The notes: generated by a model from the sequence alone, not told the origin. A DNA stretch of 64,000 nt from Daphnia carinata (GCF_022539665.2 NC_081334.1:2108001-2172000); one strand, 5' to 3'. Counted from the stretch's first letter, positions 23,504-35,649 are shown. Numbers and translations are program-made.

Positions 23504-25152
23504 ATGTGTGGTGGATTCAAGTTCTCCAAAAATGCTCTTATCACTCTGAACATTCTCTACATTGTAAGTTGTATTACCACTTTTTGATTTTTAAAAATTA
23601 TTACCTGAAATAAATACAATGCTACTTCGTTTCAGTTGGTAGGCTTTATCTTAATTGGAGTAGCTACCTATGGGAAAGCTGCAAATTTGGTAACCAGTTT
23701 ACCCATTATTGGTGGCATAGTAGCATGTGGCATTTTTCTTTTGGTAATTGCCATTATGGGCTTGATTGGCGCTGTGAAACATCATCAAGTTCTCCTTTTC
23801 TTTGTAAGTCAAAATTACAACAATTCTTTGGCATTGAATGGTAGTAATGAAATTTCTATTTAGTATATGGTGGTCCTCTTCATCCTCTTTGTCATTCAAT
23901 TTGCTATTGCCTGTGCTTGCCTTGCTGTAAATTCAGAAACTCAGGTAAAATATGTGCATGTTGGATATAAGTTGAACTGGATACAATTTTACTGGAAATC
24001 TTTCCCATTACAGAAAACTTTGGCTGAAGCGGGCTGGAATACCGCTGACAACGTTACCCATGGCGATGTCGAGAATGCTTTTCAATGCTGTGGATTCCAC
24101 AATACAACTGATAGTCCAACCTGTGTAACAAAATGTCCAACATGTCCCACATGCGAAGAGCAACTTGAAACTATGATTAACTATGGTTTCCGCGTGTCTG
24201 GCGGAATTGGTCTTTTCTTCAGCTTCACTGAGGTATGAGTATGAAGTAGCATAGCAAATATTGTTCATGGTTTTGGTATAGATTCTGTTTCCAACTTCCA
24301 CTAACACTTCCTACGAAACAATTCCTAAGATGCTTAGTATGTGACATAGAAAATAACACTTACCAAAAAATAGCGCTTTCGGATATGTCCAAAATATGTG
24401 AAGGAAGCACATGCTTTTGATCTCACAGTTTAAGGCCCGGATGAAATTCGGATGCCAAAATCTTGCTATTCAAATCGGCTTTAAAAGTGTAATTTGTATG
24501 GTGTCCGAAAGGACAGTGCTGTTGCTACCTTTTAACACCCTGTTTTGTTTGAGATTTTTATAACAAATTACCAGAACGTTAATCCTAAACGTTTTAAGAA
24601 GCGGTCGTCATTGGGTTAAATTTACATTTTTTTCTTTTCTTTTCTCGTGTATCATTGTCTCCATGTTGCGTTTCGCAGTTCGTTGGAGTGTGGTTGACCG
24701 TACGCTATCGCAATCAAAAAAACCCGAAAGCTCATCCTGGTGCTTTTCTCTAATCTCTTCCTACAAGTCCATCAGCAATTCAAACCCTCTTTTTTCTCTT
24801 CGTGTTTACCCTACCTTTTATCTTTCTCCTTCACACTTACATCTTTGCATAACACTCATTCCTAGGACTCAAGGTACTCGTCTCCTCCATAACTAAACAT
24901 TGTCGTCGTTTGTGGCTTACTCGTTGTTTGCTTTAAGCTTATTGGACACTATACTAGTTTCAATTTGTTTTAGGTACAAGCTTGTAGCTAGGCCTAAATT
25001 TAACAGTTGCGATTTCGTTCTTCAATTTACACGCCAATTTTCTTGGAACTTCGCGAACTGAATAATTTATCTTATTTTTATTTCAGCTTCTGGGATTCTC
25101 AGTCGCATATCGCTTCAGGCATATGGCTGCTGGAATGAACGAGGTGCAGTGA
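23504..25152 (+). CDS. TSPAN31: Tetraspanin of the TSPAN13/TSPAN31 type, with two alternative last exons
   Basis: Four-pass membrane scaffold protein. Common exons: 23504-23563, 23636-23803, 23864-23944, 24014-24232. Exon 5a (24679-24753) encodes a tail starting [13 protein letters not shown] and ending PGAFL, matching vertebrate TSPAN13/31. Exon 5b (25087-25152) encodes [20 protein letters not shown] plus Gln. Both follow the phase-0 donor at 24232. The 5a product has 200 residues and the 5b product 197. Landmarks: N-terminal [27 protein letters not shown] before TM3, and a large loop with CCGFHN and extra Cys (CPTCPTC). The C-terminus is convergent with ZNF830. Confidence 0.9.
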
Positions 25153-25426
25153 TCTTCTCATACATGATTGGAAACTGTCAAAGCGCTCCTTACACCAGAA
25201 TTTTTCATCTGCTTCATTCCACAGTTTAATTTTTAAGTGTCGTATGCTCGTCGTCCTTGGACATTATGTGTGAAGTGTTTTGTTATCATTTTTTTTGGAG
25301 TGAGGAAATGGTGCAGGAACAGCGTAATATAATTATGTGGCAATAGATGTTATTCAGTTAACTGAAATACATTATGAGTCTATTAAACATCACTTCATAC
25401 ACAATTAATACGAACACTGTAGAAAA

Positions 25427-26401
25427 TCATGAGGTGGCTTTGGATCGCCAGTCAAAAGATTTGTCCATTGCCGCATCGTCATCATCACTGGAACTTGTAC
25501 TCTTGTCTTCTACAATTGATTCACGAAGGGCTCGAACTCGCTGCTCGTACAATTCCTTCTTCTGCTCGAGCTCCAGAACTCGCCTCCATTTCAACATTTG
25601 CTCCTCTATTTCCTCTAGCTGTCTTTCAGCTGTAGATTCCTCTTGATCTTCTTCCTGTATTGCAACAGATGCAGTAACTTCATCATGAATTTCTTTTTGG
25701 AATTTGTTCCATTCCTCTTCTACAGGGTCTTTAAATTCAATTTGACGGACCTACAAAAAAATGCCTTGTTTAGCAATCATAGCCATCACTGATTGTCTTG
25801 AACAAACCTTTGCATCCATCTTCGGGTCATCAAAGAAGCCTTCTGGTATAGAATTTGAACTGATAACATCTGCTTGATGTAAAGTCAACTTTTCATTTTC
25901 ACTTGGTATTTTATTCAATGTTTCAAATCCATCGTCAGTTTCCATATCTTCCACTGATTTTGATACTTCAGTCTTTAATACAGGGGGAACATGCTGTGGT
26001 GGATTTCTTGCATTTTTCAGAATACTTTTGATGGGCATCGGAGCTGGTGTTGCACCAAACCCAGGAGGTGGGCTATCAAAAAAATCTCTGGGTACTCCTT
26101 TTTTGGTTGGCATATTGGCAAAACCATCTGCGCTTGCCGGGGATTCTGCTTTCCGTTTGATGGCTAGAATCTGTTTAGGCTTCATGAACTGGGTTTCAAC
26201 TACAGGCTTTTTTAAAGCAAGAACTTTTTCACGATGCTGCCTGCCGTTGATATGAGCAGTCCAGACCAACTCATTTTTGACAACACTATTACAGACAATG
26301 CAAGTCAGTTGTCCAACACTGTTATACTTGGCTAAAGGTGATTCTATTTTCTTGGTTGTCCCAATTAGTTTTATGGACGACTTGGATGAACTCGACGCCA
26401 T
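25427..26401 (-). CDS. ZNF830: Zinc finger protein 830 (ZNF830 / CCDC16)
   Basis: Nuclear C2H2-type protein linked to pre-mRNA splicing and genome stability in vertebrates. Exons in transcript order: 26401-25808 and 25750-25427; total 305 residues. It has a single matrin-like zinc finger ([20 protein letters not shown] then GRQHRE), followed by proline-rich [11 protein letters not shown] and a C-terminal acidic coiled coil (the [10 protein letters not shown] and [20 protein letters not shown] segments). These are the ZNF830 landmarks in order. Confidence 0.9.
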
Positions 26402-27241
26402 TACGTCCGTAAAAACGTTATTAGTTTCTATTTCAATTACGGGTTCTCTTTAACAGTTTTTACAACTTGTTGAAATGTGCCTTTTAAAATGTAGTTCCCG
26501 ATCAAAACAAGTGATGTCGGCTGCAGCAGCGCACCTGGCGTAAAGATTCTGTTCTCTCGTAGGAGGAGCAATATACTGTAGGTCTCTCATAGGTTGGCGG
26601 GATTTCGTATTTAAATCGGAGTTTTGAATTTTTATAAAAATTATTAAAACAAAACAATAAATTATTGCGGACACATACAATCACGCCAACTCCATGGTTC
26701 CTTCTATGTTTCTGCTGGAAGTAGGGCTAAAGTTATGCACAGATCACAAGCGCGCCAGAACGTTGCTAAATACCGGGTTGTACTGGCGTGCCAGGAACGT
26801 CGAGACCAGGTTGATTCTCTGCTGCCGCATAGCGGATTTGGAGAGAACTACTCCTTGTACGGGACCTTACGGGAAATCCACGAAGTTGACTTAGCCTCCG
26901 ACGCTAACTATTTTCCAAACAAATTTGCTTCGTTACTACCTTGCGTCTAAAAGTAGAGCTTGGTCATCAACTCATCATATTCTAGTTCCACGTTAAATCT
27001 ATACCTATCTATCTAACTTGGTCATCATAACTAATACCGCTCAGAGTGAAGTCGGCCCTGCAAAGGTCTATCAAAGCTAATTGATTCTTGGTGTCAATTA
27101 AGCAGTATTCGTATGATCACGTAATGTAAGTTTATTTATTCTTTTCGCATGGCTACATTTATATTGGACTTCCTTAATTCAACTTTAAAACCTGAATTAT
27201 CATAAAAATGGTTTGTTTTCAGATAACTGTAGAAAAGCAGT
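26402..27241. other. Spacer between ZNF830 and the hAT-like gene
   Basis: About 840 bp. One 71-codon plus-strand frame (26735-26950) has protein-like composition and stays open upstream of its ATG, but no homology or splice support was recognised. The rest is AT-rich with no visible TIR. Confidence 0.35.
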
Positions 27242-30200
27242 ATGTCAAAGCGAATACTACAAACAAATGGTGAGAGGAAGAAAACAACAAATTCTGCAAC
27301 ACTAAGTTTGTCGAATACTGGTAAAAATGTTATTGTGGATATGAAATCAGATGACAGTGAGGAGGAGATCAATATAAGGAAAGGGGTGTTCACTGCTAAA
27401 CGTAAGTTTTTTCTAATTCAGATATCTAGTATGGATTAACTAAAAACTTTATAATAGGCACTTCAACAAGATTAAGTCAATCGAGAGAAGATGCAGAGAG
27501 CCCATCATTATCAAGTTCAAGAAAAAGGAAGTCATGGATTTGGTCACATTTTGATGAAATTGGCAATACCCGGACAGGCAAGTGTAAATACTGCCCAGCC
27601 AAGTTTGTCATTAGTGGCACAGGAACAATGTCAAAGCACATTCATTCCAAACACTCAACTATTCTGGCTCACTCAAATCACAGCACCTCAAATCTTAATG
27701 GGAAAAGTGGGAAACTTGAAACAAAATGTGGAATGTCAAAGGGAATACTAGGCTCAAATTCTGTTGCGCAAAAAACATCCAATTCACCATTATCAAATTT
27801 ATTGAGCACAAGTGGAATTGTGACTTCTGAATTGAATGAAAGTGATGAAGATGGTGAACAAATTAGCTCAAAACAAGAAGTGAAGGCACCCAAGCGTAAG
27901 TTATTTTCATTTTCATTACCTGAATGAAGTAAATAAATATTCTGCAATAGGCAAAGCAACATCTTTGGGTCAGCTGAGAGAAGAAATTGAGAGTCCATCT
28001 TTTTCACATTCAAAGAAGAGGAAGTCATGGATTTGGATGCATTTTGATGAAATTGGTAACACCCGAACATGCAAGTGTAAGTACTGTCCATCGAGTTTTG
28101 TCATCAGTGGTACTGGCACAATGTCAAAGCACATGCGTTCAAAACACCCGGCTTTGCTCTCTCAGTCAAATCAAAGCCCTGCAGTTTCCACAGGGGAAGT
28201 TATGCAACCATTTAAGGTACACTTCTCAGCTGTTTTGTAATAATTTCTCTATTATTTTTATTAATAAGGTCTTCTAAATTTTAGTATGATGTAAATGCTG
28301 CCCATAAAGCATATGGCGAGTTTGTTGTGTCCGGCGGTCATGCACTTACGCTAGGCGAACAACTCGAATTTCGAAATTTTATTTCAAAACTTCGTCCGTT
28401 GTACAAACCTCTAAGTGGGGCTGTAGTGAAGGATAGATTAATGGAAACTTACGAAAGATTGAGACTCCAAGTCATTGAAAAACTCAGTAAAAGCAAAGTA
28501 GCCTTAACTACTGACCTGTGGACATCACCTAACAATTTGTCATTCATGGGCATCACTGCTGTCATTTGGAATGAAAGGTCTACACCTGTTGAGATCATCA
28601 TTGGTTGTAAACAAATAGTTGGGGACCAGTCTGGCGTTAACTTGGCAGAGAAGTTCTGCGAGATCGTTTCATTGTACCAGCTTAACGAAAATGTACTGTT
28701 GTTCTATTTACTAGTTTAAATTGACTATGTTTATACTAATGGTGTTCTTCTAGATTTTGGCTATCACGACAGATAATGCCACTTCGAATCAAACTTTTAT
28801 GGATCACATAATTCAGTGGACTAAGGATAATTCTCATCCCTTCAACAAAGACAGTTGGATCCGTTGTTTTGCACATATTATAAACCTATGTGTAAAATGT
28901 GCACTTGAAGACATGTTTGTACTCCTTCAAAAGGTGATCAAGAATGAATCTTAAATATTTTGAGACCATTCTTATTTTATTCGTATTATTTGTTTGTTTT
29001 ACAGCTTCGTGATCTCATTGTCGCAATCAGAGCTTCATTAGAACGAGTCCAACAATTTAAGGAAATCCTTAAAGAATGCGAATTTGAACTTTCTGAGTTG
29101 GACTATGAAGAAGACGAACTCTTTTCTTTCGACGGAGCTGTAATTACAGATGATCTACTTCCGTTCTTGGATTGCCGAGAGCAGTGGAGCTCAACATACT
29201 TTTTCCTTAAACGTGGATTGAAGCTTAGACGGGCCATTGACGAAATTGCGAAAGATCAAGAGCTATGTCAGAACGAATTGAAAGAGGAGGACTGGCTAAT
29301 TCTTGAACAAGTGTTTTCTTTTTTGGAAAAGTTCGCATTAGTAACAACGTATGTTGAGACAAGTCATTTTCCTACATTGTCTCTTGTTATACCGATGTAC
29401 AATCGGTTATTGAACCTTCTGGAAGAAACTTCGCGAGATGAAAGTAAGCATACGTTGATTGTAAAGGGCGCCTCAGCCGGACTACAGATATTATCAGCGT
29501 ACTACGAGGAAGCATCTCCTTTGCTCATGGCAGCCACGTTTATGGACCCCAGGTGCAAAATGCAATATTTCGTCGAGAGTGGGTGCAATTTTGGTGGTGA
29601 AACTGGTGATGGATGCACCGTAATAGAAGATCGAATGGCAGCTAGAGTTAAGCCAGTGTAAGTGGGAAAAGGTTTTTAAAAGTGCGTTTCCGATCATTAC
29701 TATTATTTAATTTTTTATTTTCAGGATCGAGAAGTTATGGAGGGAATATAACATAAGAACCAACCCATGCGATCCTTCATCCAACAGTAATCTCGAAAAT
29801 GTGCCAAAGAATGAAAGTTCAGCAATCTTACAAAAAGGCCTCACCATCACCAAAACTCAAATTAACACTTATATTGCAAATGTTATATTTGGGCGGAATC
29901 GCACACCAAGTATTAAGCCGGAAAAGGATGAAATGAAAGAGTATGAGGAGGAGGAAACTGAACCTGCTGACTGTAATCAGACGGCCGTTTTCGATTATTG
30001 GTCGAGTAGGTCTACGCGATGGCCACGGCTGTCTGTCATGGCCAAAGACTTGCTATGCATCCCTGCCACGAGTGCCGCTAGCAAGCGGGCTTTTAGTACT
30101 GGTAGAGATTTATTTGGGATTGCAAAAATGACGCTGACTCTGGAAACTGTCGAAGCTCTCGTGTGCTTGCGCTCCTGGTATAAAGCAGGACTAGTGGAAG

Positions 30201-30253
30201 AAATGGACGTTCAAGAATTCATTGAAAAAGATGTTGGCAGTCACAACGATTAA
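27242..30253 (+). CDS. hAT-superfamily transposase-like protein with two BED zinc fingers
   Basis: Exons: 27242-27401, 27458-27895, 27951-28216, 28285-28692, 28754-28933, 29005-29657, 29725-30253; all phases agree, giving 877 residues without a stop. Exons 2 and 3 each encode a BED finger (CKYC ... KHIHSKH and CKYC ... KHMRSKH) with near-identical flanks, so they arose by exon duplication. The hAT core follows: ALTTDLWTS and ILAITTDNATSNQ (putative catalytic Asp residues), RCFAHIINLCV, and the C-terminal dimerisation block (AVFDYWSSRS, LLCIPATSAASKRAFS). It is either a recent active element or a host-domesticated ZBED-type gene. No clear terminal repeats were found. Confidence 0.88.
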
Positions 30254-30377
30254 GATTATTGGTTTAGTGGTCTGCATACGGAACAGTTACGTTATAAATT
30301 TAACCTTATTGCGACTTTATTTTTTTAATGCCCCTAAATATCTCCTAAATGAAAAATACATTTTGTATCATTGAAAA

Positions 30378-30868
30378 CGAAATGTGACAGGTGTGGATCG
30401 GTTACCATAGTTATGGGATTAGGGTAATGTCAACCTTTGGTTGGCTAAAGCAGAGCAGCTGATTGTCTGTCGGCGTGGCGGTGTGAAATGTCCGTAGCAG
30501 AATTTTACCAACTCCTAATAGAGAACTACTACCAATAGATTCATTCTTGCTCACATTTGTGAGCAAATGGTACACTAACATCCCATAAATATCAGTCTGA
30601 TCGATAGTATTTTGCCATCCAGGCCTTGTGGCAACTGCTATGTAGCTACTTTTTACCTGATGGAACAAGGATTCTCCATTGTTATTGAAGATGTTACAAA
30701 TGGTAATGCTTTTTACAAAGTTAGTTGGGTTTTCTAACTTTAATCAAACATTTTTCATATTAGGCAGAACACTGCTGAAAGACAGCAGGACCATAGCAAA
30801 CAAGACTTTGGAAAATGTCTACGCCAAGCATGATGACTACATTTGTCTTCCCACAATAAATTAGCTGC
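30378..30868 (+). repeat. Duplicated block, copy A (gene fragment)
   Basis: Similar over most of its length to 31924-32577. It includes a two-exon coding-like piece starting MEQGFSIVIEDVTNG at 30661, with a matching intron and a second exon reading TLLKDSRT ... ENVYAKHDDYICL and a stop. Conserved splice sites in both copies suggest a duplicated gene fragment. I do not recognise the family. Confidence 0.65.
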
Positions 30869-31290
30869 TTTGCCTTGCCAATTACAATGAAGAAAAATAG
30901 TCAGAGTAAGATATATTAAAAGGTAGTGCCATATCATTTTTTTTTGTATTGGTATATCTCTTGAAGTGCTGATACACGAGTAGAAGTTTCTCGAATTCAG
31001 GACCAGGCAGGAAAAGTTTGTGAAAAAAGAACTTCACCGAAGTGTCATCCATTAGTCCTGTACAAACCAGGTAGGCGCTATAGCGTACTGGCGCGCTATC
31101 ATTGCGTCAAAAATTCGGTAATTGTATTTGTATTTAAAAAACGATTAACTTAATGAAAAAAATAGCAATATCCCGGAATCATCATTTAATTTTGAGTATA
31201 GGCTGTGAGATTCAACCAATTCCGACCAGTATTAGTTTTGCAGAAAAAAATTTTAAGCCCGACTTTTCTTAGTCTTTCATGTCGTTCTTT

Positions 31291-31883
31291 CATGGTGTAC
31301 AAGAAGGGTGAAAGAACTCTCCATTTTAAGGCCTATCTCCAATGAAGCCTGTTTTCTGACGAGGTGGGTGTGGGCTAACTGGGGTTAGATATAGCTGAAG
31401 CCGCCATCGGAACTACTTAGAAGTACTGAGGAGATCTACTAGTATCGTGGTAGGAGAGTAATTACAAATTCAGTGGTCTAATGGATAGAACACTCGATTG
31501 CAGTACGGGAGTCTCGAGTTCGAACCCAGTGTAAATCTTTCTTATTTCTCCTTTCCTAACGTAAACTGGCCACGCGCGGCGCGTACAAACAACAAGTAAA
31601 AACAAGATTTTTTCCCACGTCTTCCACATTTTATACGAACTAAACATAAAAATACGATAATATAACTACACAAAGGTTAGAAGTTAATTTTGATATGTAA
31701 CAGGTAATGGGACACGTCCCATTGTTTGGACTTAGAAAATTTTTCAAGTAGGTGCAGCCTTTACCTTTTACTTCAATATCGGCCACTAGGCGTCTCTGAC
31801 AATATCTAACCTAGACCCCAAATAGCCTTCAGCCGAGATAGGCCGTTATAACGAGGAGTTCTTTCACCATCCTTGTACACCAT
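31291..31883. mobile_element. Terminal-inverted-repeat element (MITE-like)
   Basis: The left end, CATGGTGTACAAG at 31291, and the right end, CTTGTACACCATG ending at 31883, are inverted copies. Similarity extends inward through GGTGAAAGAACTC and GGCCTATCTC and resumes at a TTAGATAT block, roughly 100 bp per arm. There is no transposase frame inside. It contains a tRNA-like segment at 31468-31530. No clear target-site duplication was found. Confidence 0.65.
31468..31530 (+). repeat. tRNA-like sequence (SINE head or tRNA pseudogene)
   Basis: Box A-like TGGTCTAATGGATAGA and box B-like GAGTTCGAACCC are spaced as in a tRNA. The seven-base anticodon loop would read TTGCAGT (anticodon GCA), with four of five stem pairs. 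The T stem does not pair, so this is not a functional tRNA gene. Confidence 0.5.
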
Positions 31884-31923
31884 GCTTCTTTTCATACATC
31901 TGTAAACCGAAGGGCGATGATTT

Positions 31924-32577
31924 CGAAATATGGCAGATGTGGATCGGTTAACTTATTATGATTCTATCTACCTTTGGTTAGCAAAAAGAGAACAGCTGAC
32001 TATCTGTCAAGCGTGCCGGTGTGATTTGTCCGTGGCAGAAGCAGTCTAGAAAGTCAACGGAATATAGTGCCGTCTCATCTATAATTTTAGATGACATCCT
32101 TTATGTCACATCAATGAAAATTCTAATCCTTCTAATAGATTTACCCAACTGTGAGCAAGAGTCAACTTCGGGATTGTAAGCCCTCAGCGAGCCATATTCA
32201 AGTTGTAGCACAAAGTTTGTACAGCCGTGATTATTCCAGAACACCTATGCAGTAGTAAATGCTTGGCAGGAAAATGGTACGATAAAATCCCATAAATATC
32301 AATCTAATGGATAGATTTTTCCATCCAGGTTTTGCGGCAACTGCCATATAGCTTCTTATTGCATGATGGAACAAGGATTCTCCATCGTCATCAAGTATGT
32401 TACACATGGTAATGCATTTCTACAGAGTTAGCTACTTTTCTAACGTTAATCAAACATTTGCCATTTTAGGCGGAACGCTGCTGAAAGAAAGCAGGGACAT
32501 GGCGAACAGGACTTCGGAAAATGTCTACCCCAAGGGTGATGATTACATTTGTCTTCTCACCATTAATCAGCTGTAGG
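31924..32577 (+). repeat. Duplicated block, copy B (gene fragment)
   Basis: Second copy of 30378-30868, carrying about 160 bp of extra sequence near 32041-32260. The coding-like piece starts MEQGFSIVIKYVTHG at 32364. Its second exon reads TLLKESRDMANRTSENVYPK and ends at a stop near 32576. Both frames remain open despite many substitutions. Confidence 0.65.
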
Positions 32578-34930
32578 ATAAAACTTGATGTACTATCAAA
32601 ATATTTCACTCTTTTTTATTAGTAAAATGCAACACAACTTAATTGTTCTTTTTCTCTCATTTAGGGTTTCCTGGGTAAAACTGTGCTGCTAATGTAATAT
32701 TACTGATACTTGCTAATTTGTCCAGCAGTCATTTAGGAGGATGATGAAATCAGGAGGTTAAGAAGAAGCATATGTCTAACGTTGAATTTTTGAATGGGTT
32801 TACCCAACATTTTTTCATTAGCTCATAGAACAGCCAGCCAATGACACACAATTTAACTGTTTGATAACTTTTTGGAAGGACATTATATGACGGAGGATCA
32901 GCCATTTAAAGTGGTATTTTATGTAGATATTTCAACTACTCATTTTTGTTTGTGGTGAACATACATTCCTCAATAACAAAACAAAAAAATGTTTTGCTTT
33001 CTAGATTGGGCTGAATCACATTTCTGTTATTCTGTGGCTGATAGATGGACTGATACTGATTAACTTTTTTTGCGTAATTAATTTTTTTCGTTATTTTTGT
33101 TAAAATTCCAGTCTGCATTGGTTCTGTTATGCGGACAAATAGCTTATCTTTTTTTTCAAGGTTATAATTGGATAGTGTAAAGCTGATTAGATTCATTTAG
33201 GTGTTCATTTTACTGTGAACTATTGATATTTTGCATTCCATATAATCATAATTCCCAGTGAAAAATTGAAGTGCTGGAAAACAAAATTAATTTTCTTTAC
33301 AATTTGATTTCAGGGTATCTTTAGATTTTTATACTTTTTAGTTTATTCAAGAGTCTGCAAGATCTTTGTTAACTTCCTCATTCAGATATCGCCTGTCGAC
33401 GATTTCACAGCCTCACGCAATTAAAGAACGTATAACAAAAAGTAAGTGATCTAAAGTATTGAACATAATGCAATGTATTCTAACTATACCATTCAAAACG
33501 AAATTCCAGGCCAAAATGATCTATTCGGAGCAGAAAAAATGAAGGTGTATCCATTTAATTGAAAAAGGCACACGATAACGCACAATCGATGTCCTTGTCT
33601 CAGTGGAGAATTTTTTTCCGTGAAACATATGGCCGAATTCTATCGCAGCTGTTCAAGAAAAAAATTGTATTGTCAGAAGACTTAATGTTTACTAGCTTGA
33701 AATCCAGAAATGTGTGAAGTTGCGAAATTTCTAGATGTGAAGTGCAATCAAGCTTCTTGTTGAATTGTGAAGCCAAATTATGTATTTTCCTAGACATATC
33801 TAGGTTTTTTGATAAATAAATGAAAGACATTGAAAAAACCGGGCTCAAAAACATGTTAAATCGCTATATTTTAAAAATGCTTTTAATGGTTTTGGTCGCT
33901 ATATTTGTTTAAATAAAATTGAAATGGTACAAATATGGGGGTGGGGGGCCTTACCCTCATATTTGGCATTCACGCTCAATTCACGCTCAAGAAGTTCGTT
34001 AAAAGGGTTCACATCAGTTCCCGTCTCGAAAAAACAAGATTTTCAATTTATTGAATATTTCGGTTATTAATTGGAAAACAAGATGACGCTGCTGTGCTAC
34101 TGGGGGTACTGGTGACTGTGGGGGTAGTGAAACCTGTGTTCGAAAGTTTTTGTGAAGTATGTCATATTCCAAGGGAAAGTTCAAGCAAATCTAATGGTGG
34201 TTCTGTGTGTTTTCGTCCTAGAGTGTGTTTTGCAAGTGAAGCCCACAAAATGCTTGGTTTTTATGTTACATGTCTTGTAATCACCTATGTCAGCTGTCAA
34301 ACCAAAAAACTATTCGCAACCCATTATGTTGCATTCATCAAACTATTCTGGTGCTCATTGAGAGGTATAAGACTAATGTTTTGTTATCAGAATCTCACTG
34401 ACGGATTTTGCTTTTAAGGTTTAGCTCATGAAACTTCATTTGTTAAGGATACTTCCAGTTGAGGAATATCACCAAAGATGCAAATCCTATGGGTAGGAAT
34501 ACCATAATATTATTCTTCTCATCTTTACCGGCTCATGGTCGCCTGTCAATTGTAATCTAACTGGTGCACCAAATTCGTCTTATGCTGCAGCAGCAACTGT
34601 AACCCCAGCCAATTCGGCAGTTTTAATCTCTACTTAGCCTACCAACAGACATAGACATGTGACTCAACACAATTTCTATTGGTATTCGTAAATTTTTCTC
34701 ATTCCTAGTATAGTTTGCTTGTTTTATAAATTCAATATTCAACCATAGGACTGCCAACTCTTTGCTGTCTGCTGCCTATTTGCTGGCCCTACAGTATTTC
34801 TAGCCATTGGACAACAGAAGTAAGTCAAATTGCTTTCATACATTTGGCTACATCAGCAATCTTGTATTTCCCACTAAGTAATTCTTTTTCTTTACATTTA
34901 CGATACAGAATAAAGCCTTCTTTCTCTTCT
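32578..34930. other. Gene-poor AT-rich tract
   Basis: No exon chain or family similarity was recognised. A 107-codon plus-strand frame at 34094-34417 and an 84-codon minus-strand frame at 33600-33854 lack support. Confidence 0.45.
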
Positions 34931-34931
34931 C

Positions 34932-35159
34932 CACGCCCGTCTTCACCTCGCCCGTCATCCCGTCTTCGCTTCGCCTGTCATCCCGTCTTCGCATCGCCCG
35001 TCGCCTCGCCCGTCGCCTCGCCCGTCGCCCCTTCTTCGCCTCGCCCGTCGTCCTGTCTACGCCTCGCCGGTCATCCCTTTTTCGCCTCGTGGTCGCCCCG
35101 CCTTCGCCTCGCCCGCCATCCCGTCTTTGCTTCGTGGTCGCCGCGTCTTCGCCTCGTCG
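34932..35159. repeat. GC-rich degenerate tandem repeat
   Basis: Imperfect iterations built from CGCCTCGCCCGTC- and CATCCCGTCTTCG-like units, about 230 bp, strongly GC-rich against an AT-rich background. It keeps frames open on both strands by composition only. Confidence 0.75.
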
Positions 35160-35197
35160 TTTTGGTATTGTGTGTGTTTTGCAATGTTTATTCTTAA

Positions 35198-35516
35198 CTA
35201 ACCCGTTGGCTGCCACCCACCTTTTATCCCCTTTTTTTTGTAGCTTGACAGGGACGGGCCGCGCTGTTCTGCTCCATGGCTATCTGCCATGGGGTGGAGC
35301 AGCGCCACTGCCCAAGATTGGCCGAATGGCCCATAGGCAATGCACCATAGGGAATCCCTTGTTCGAGACGGCGATGTAGACCTGGGATGTGCATTTCCGT
35401 AAAGGTCTCATCGCCGTTTCAGCCCGGACTGTCCTCAGTCCCCCTTGGTCGCTATCCCTATGATAGCGACGTAGCGACCGTAGTTTTAAGATGGCGTAGC
35501 AGCCAACGGGTTAGTT
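35198..35516. mobile_element. TTAA-flanked MITE with perfect terminal inverted repeats
   Basis: AACTAACCCGTTGGCTGC at 35196-35213 is perfectly inverted at 35499-35516. TTAA occurs at 35194-35197 and again at 35517-35520, as expected of a piggyBac-class target duplication. The 320-bp body is GC-rich, contains a CGCTATC/GATAGCG hairpin and has no transposase frame. It is therefore a non-autonomous element. Confidence 0.7.
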
Positions 35517-35649
35517 TTAAGTGTATTTATGTATGTATTGTTGTATGTATTGTGTGTAATATGTATAGTGGTGGATTTGTGGGTGGAAGGAGGGAAAATA
35601 AAATGCTTTTTAACACTACTTTTTTTTTGCATTTATTTCTTAAGTTGTT

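Noticed and set aside
34844-35216. Open frames on both strands over the GC-rich repeat
   Set aside because: Both come from the simple repeat composition and encode only repeated Ala/Ser/Pro or Arg-rich strings.
35256-35470. GC-rich segment looked like an rRNA or structural RNA fragment
   Set aside because: No rRNA or snRNA signature was recognised, and it lies wholly within the TTAA-flanked TIR element.
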